From assembly GCA_937927665.1 (NCBI GenBank), contig CALBRY010000154.1, positions 1 through 5,415 on the forward strand: DNA of 5,415 nucleotides, in the 5' to 3' direction. This stretch comes from an uncultured Chloroflexota bacterium. GTDB taxonomy: Bacteria > Chloroflexota > Anaerolineae > Aggregatilineales > Phototrophicaceae. The position numbers and the translations under genes are program-made. Shown in pieces: positions 5,371 through 5,415 of this stretch; the first letter of the stretch is position 1, and each line of letters starts with the position of its first letter. The notes under the pieces are model-generated. The model did not search any database. It was not told the DNA's origin and saw only the letters and a list, made by a program, of their open reading frames with translations.

Positions 5371-5415
5371 TTACCCGAATATCACATATTGATTGAGGAA
5401 CGCGGTGATCGCCCG
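5371..5415 (-). CDS. Possible 3' end of a convergent gene (partial)
   Basis: Read on the minus strand from the window edge, 14 codons give RAITAFLNQYVIFG and then TAA at 5373-5371. The peptide has a plausible composition. Its stop lies just before the hairpin and palindromes, as expected for two genes meeting tail to tail. The stretch is too short to identify. A competing reading on the + strand is a GTG start at 5405 behind GAGGA (5395-5399). Neither is secure. Confidence 0.3.
   Translation of the reverse strand, partial: RAITAFLNQYVIFG

Overview
The window looks like core chromosome from a bacterium of moderately high GC. I infer Chloroflexota, probably Anaerolineae-like. The basis is the greA-lysS adjacency, the flavour of the LysRS and SerRS sequences, a soluble PAS-type kinase, and short dispersed GTAGGGACAGGGCATGCCC palindromes of a kind I associate with that phylum. 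No rRNA or marker tree is available here, so the taxonomy is an inference.

Layout, left to right, with all five complete genes on the + strand: (1) greA, a full-length transcript-cleavage factor, ending at a strong intrinsic terminator. (2) lysS, a class II lysyl-tRNA synthetase starting only 22 bases after that terminator's T-tract. (3) A 178-base gap holding a stem-forming inverted repeat, a -10-like TACAAT box and two overlapping small palindromes. (4) A soluble PAS-HATPase sensor kinase homologue whose ATP-binding boxes are intact but whose expected phospho-acceptor histidine appears to be glycine. (5) A second clear intrinsic terminator. (6) A 72-residue single-pass membrane protein of unknown function, with a strong Shine-Dalgarno site. 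(7) serS, a class II seryl-tRNA synthetase with an unusually long N-terminal tRNA-binding arm, 33 bases after the small gene and probably co-transcribed with it. (8) A repeat-rich tail with two identical 26-base units, each containing a perfect 20-base palindrome, then a 12-bp hairpin. The last 45 bases may be the 3' end of a convergent minus-strand gene.

Three genes (greA, lysS, serS) are information-processing housekeeping genes. GreA rescues backtracked RNA polymerase, and LysRS and SerRS charge tRNAs. The kinase-like gene and the small membrane protein are the less ordinary parts. No response regulator, mobile element gene, CRISPR array, tRNA or T-box leader is visible. I do not see a clearly new multi-gene system. 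The best leads are the histidine-less kinase, the SerRS arm expansion, the small membrane protein linked to serS, the two terminators that leave little or no room for a promoter before the next gene, and the palindromic repeats.
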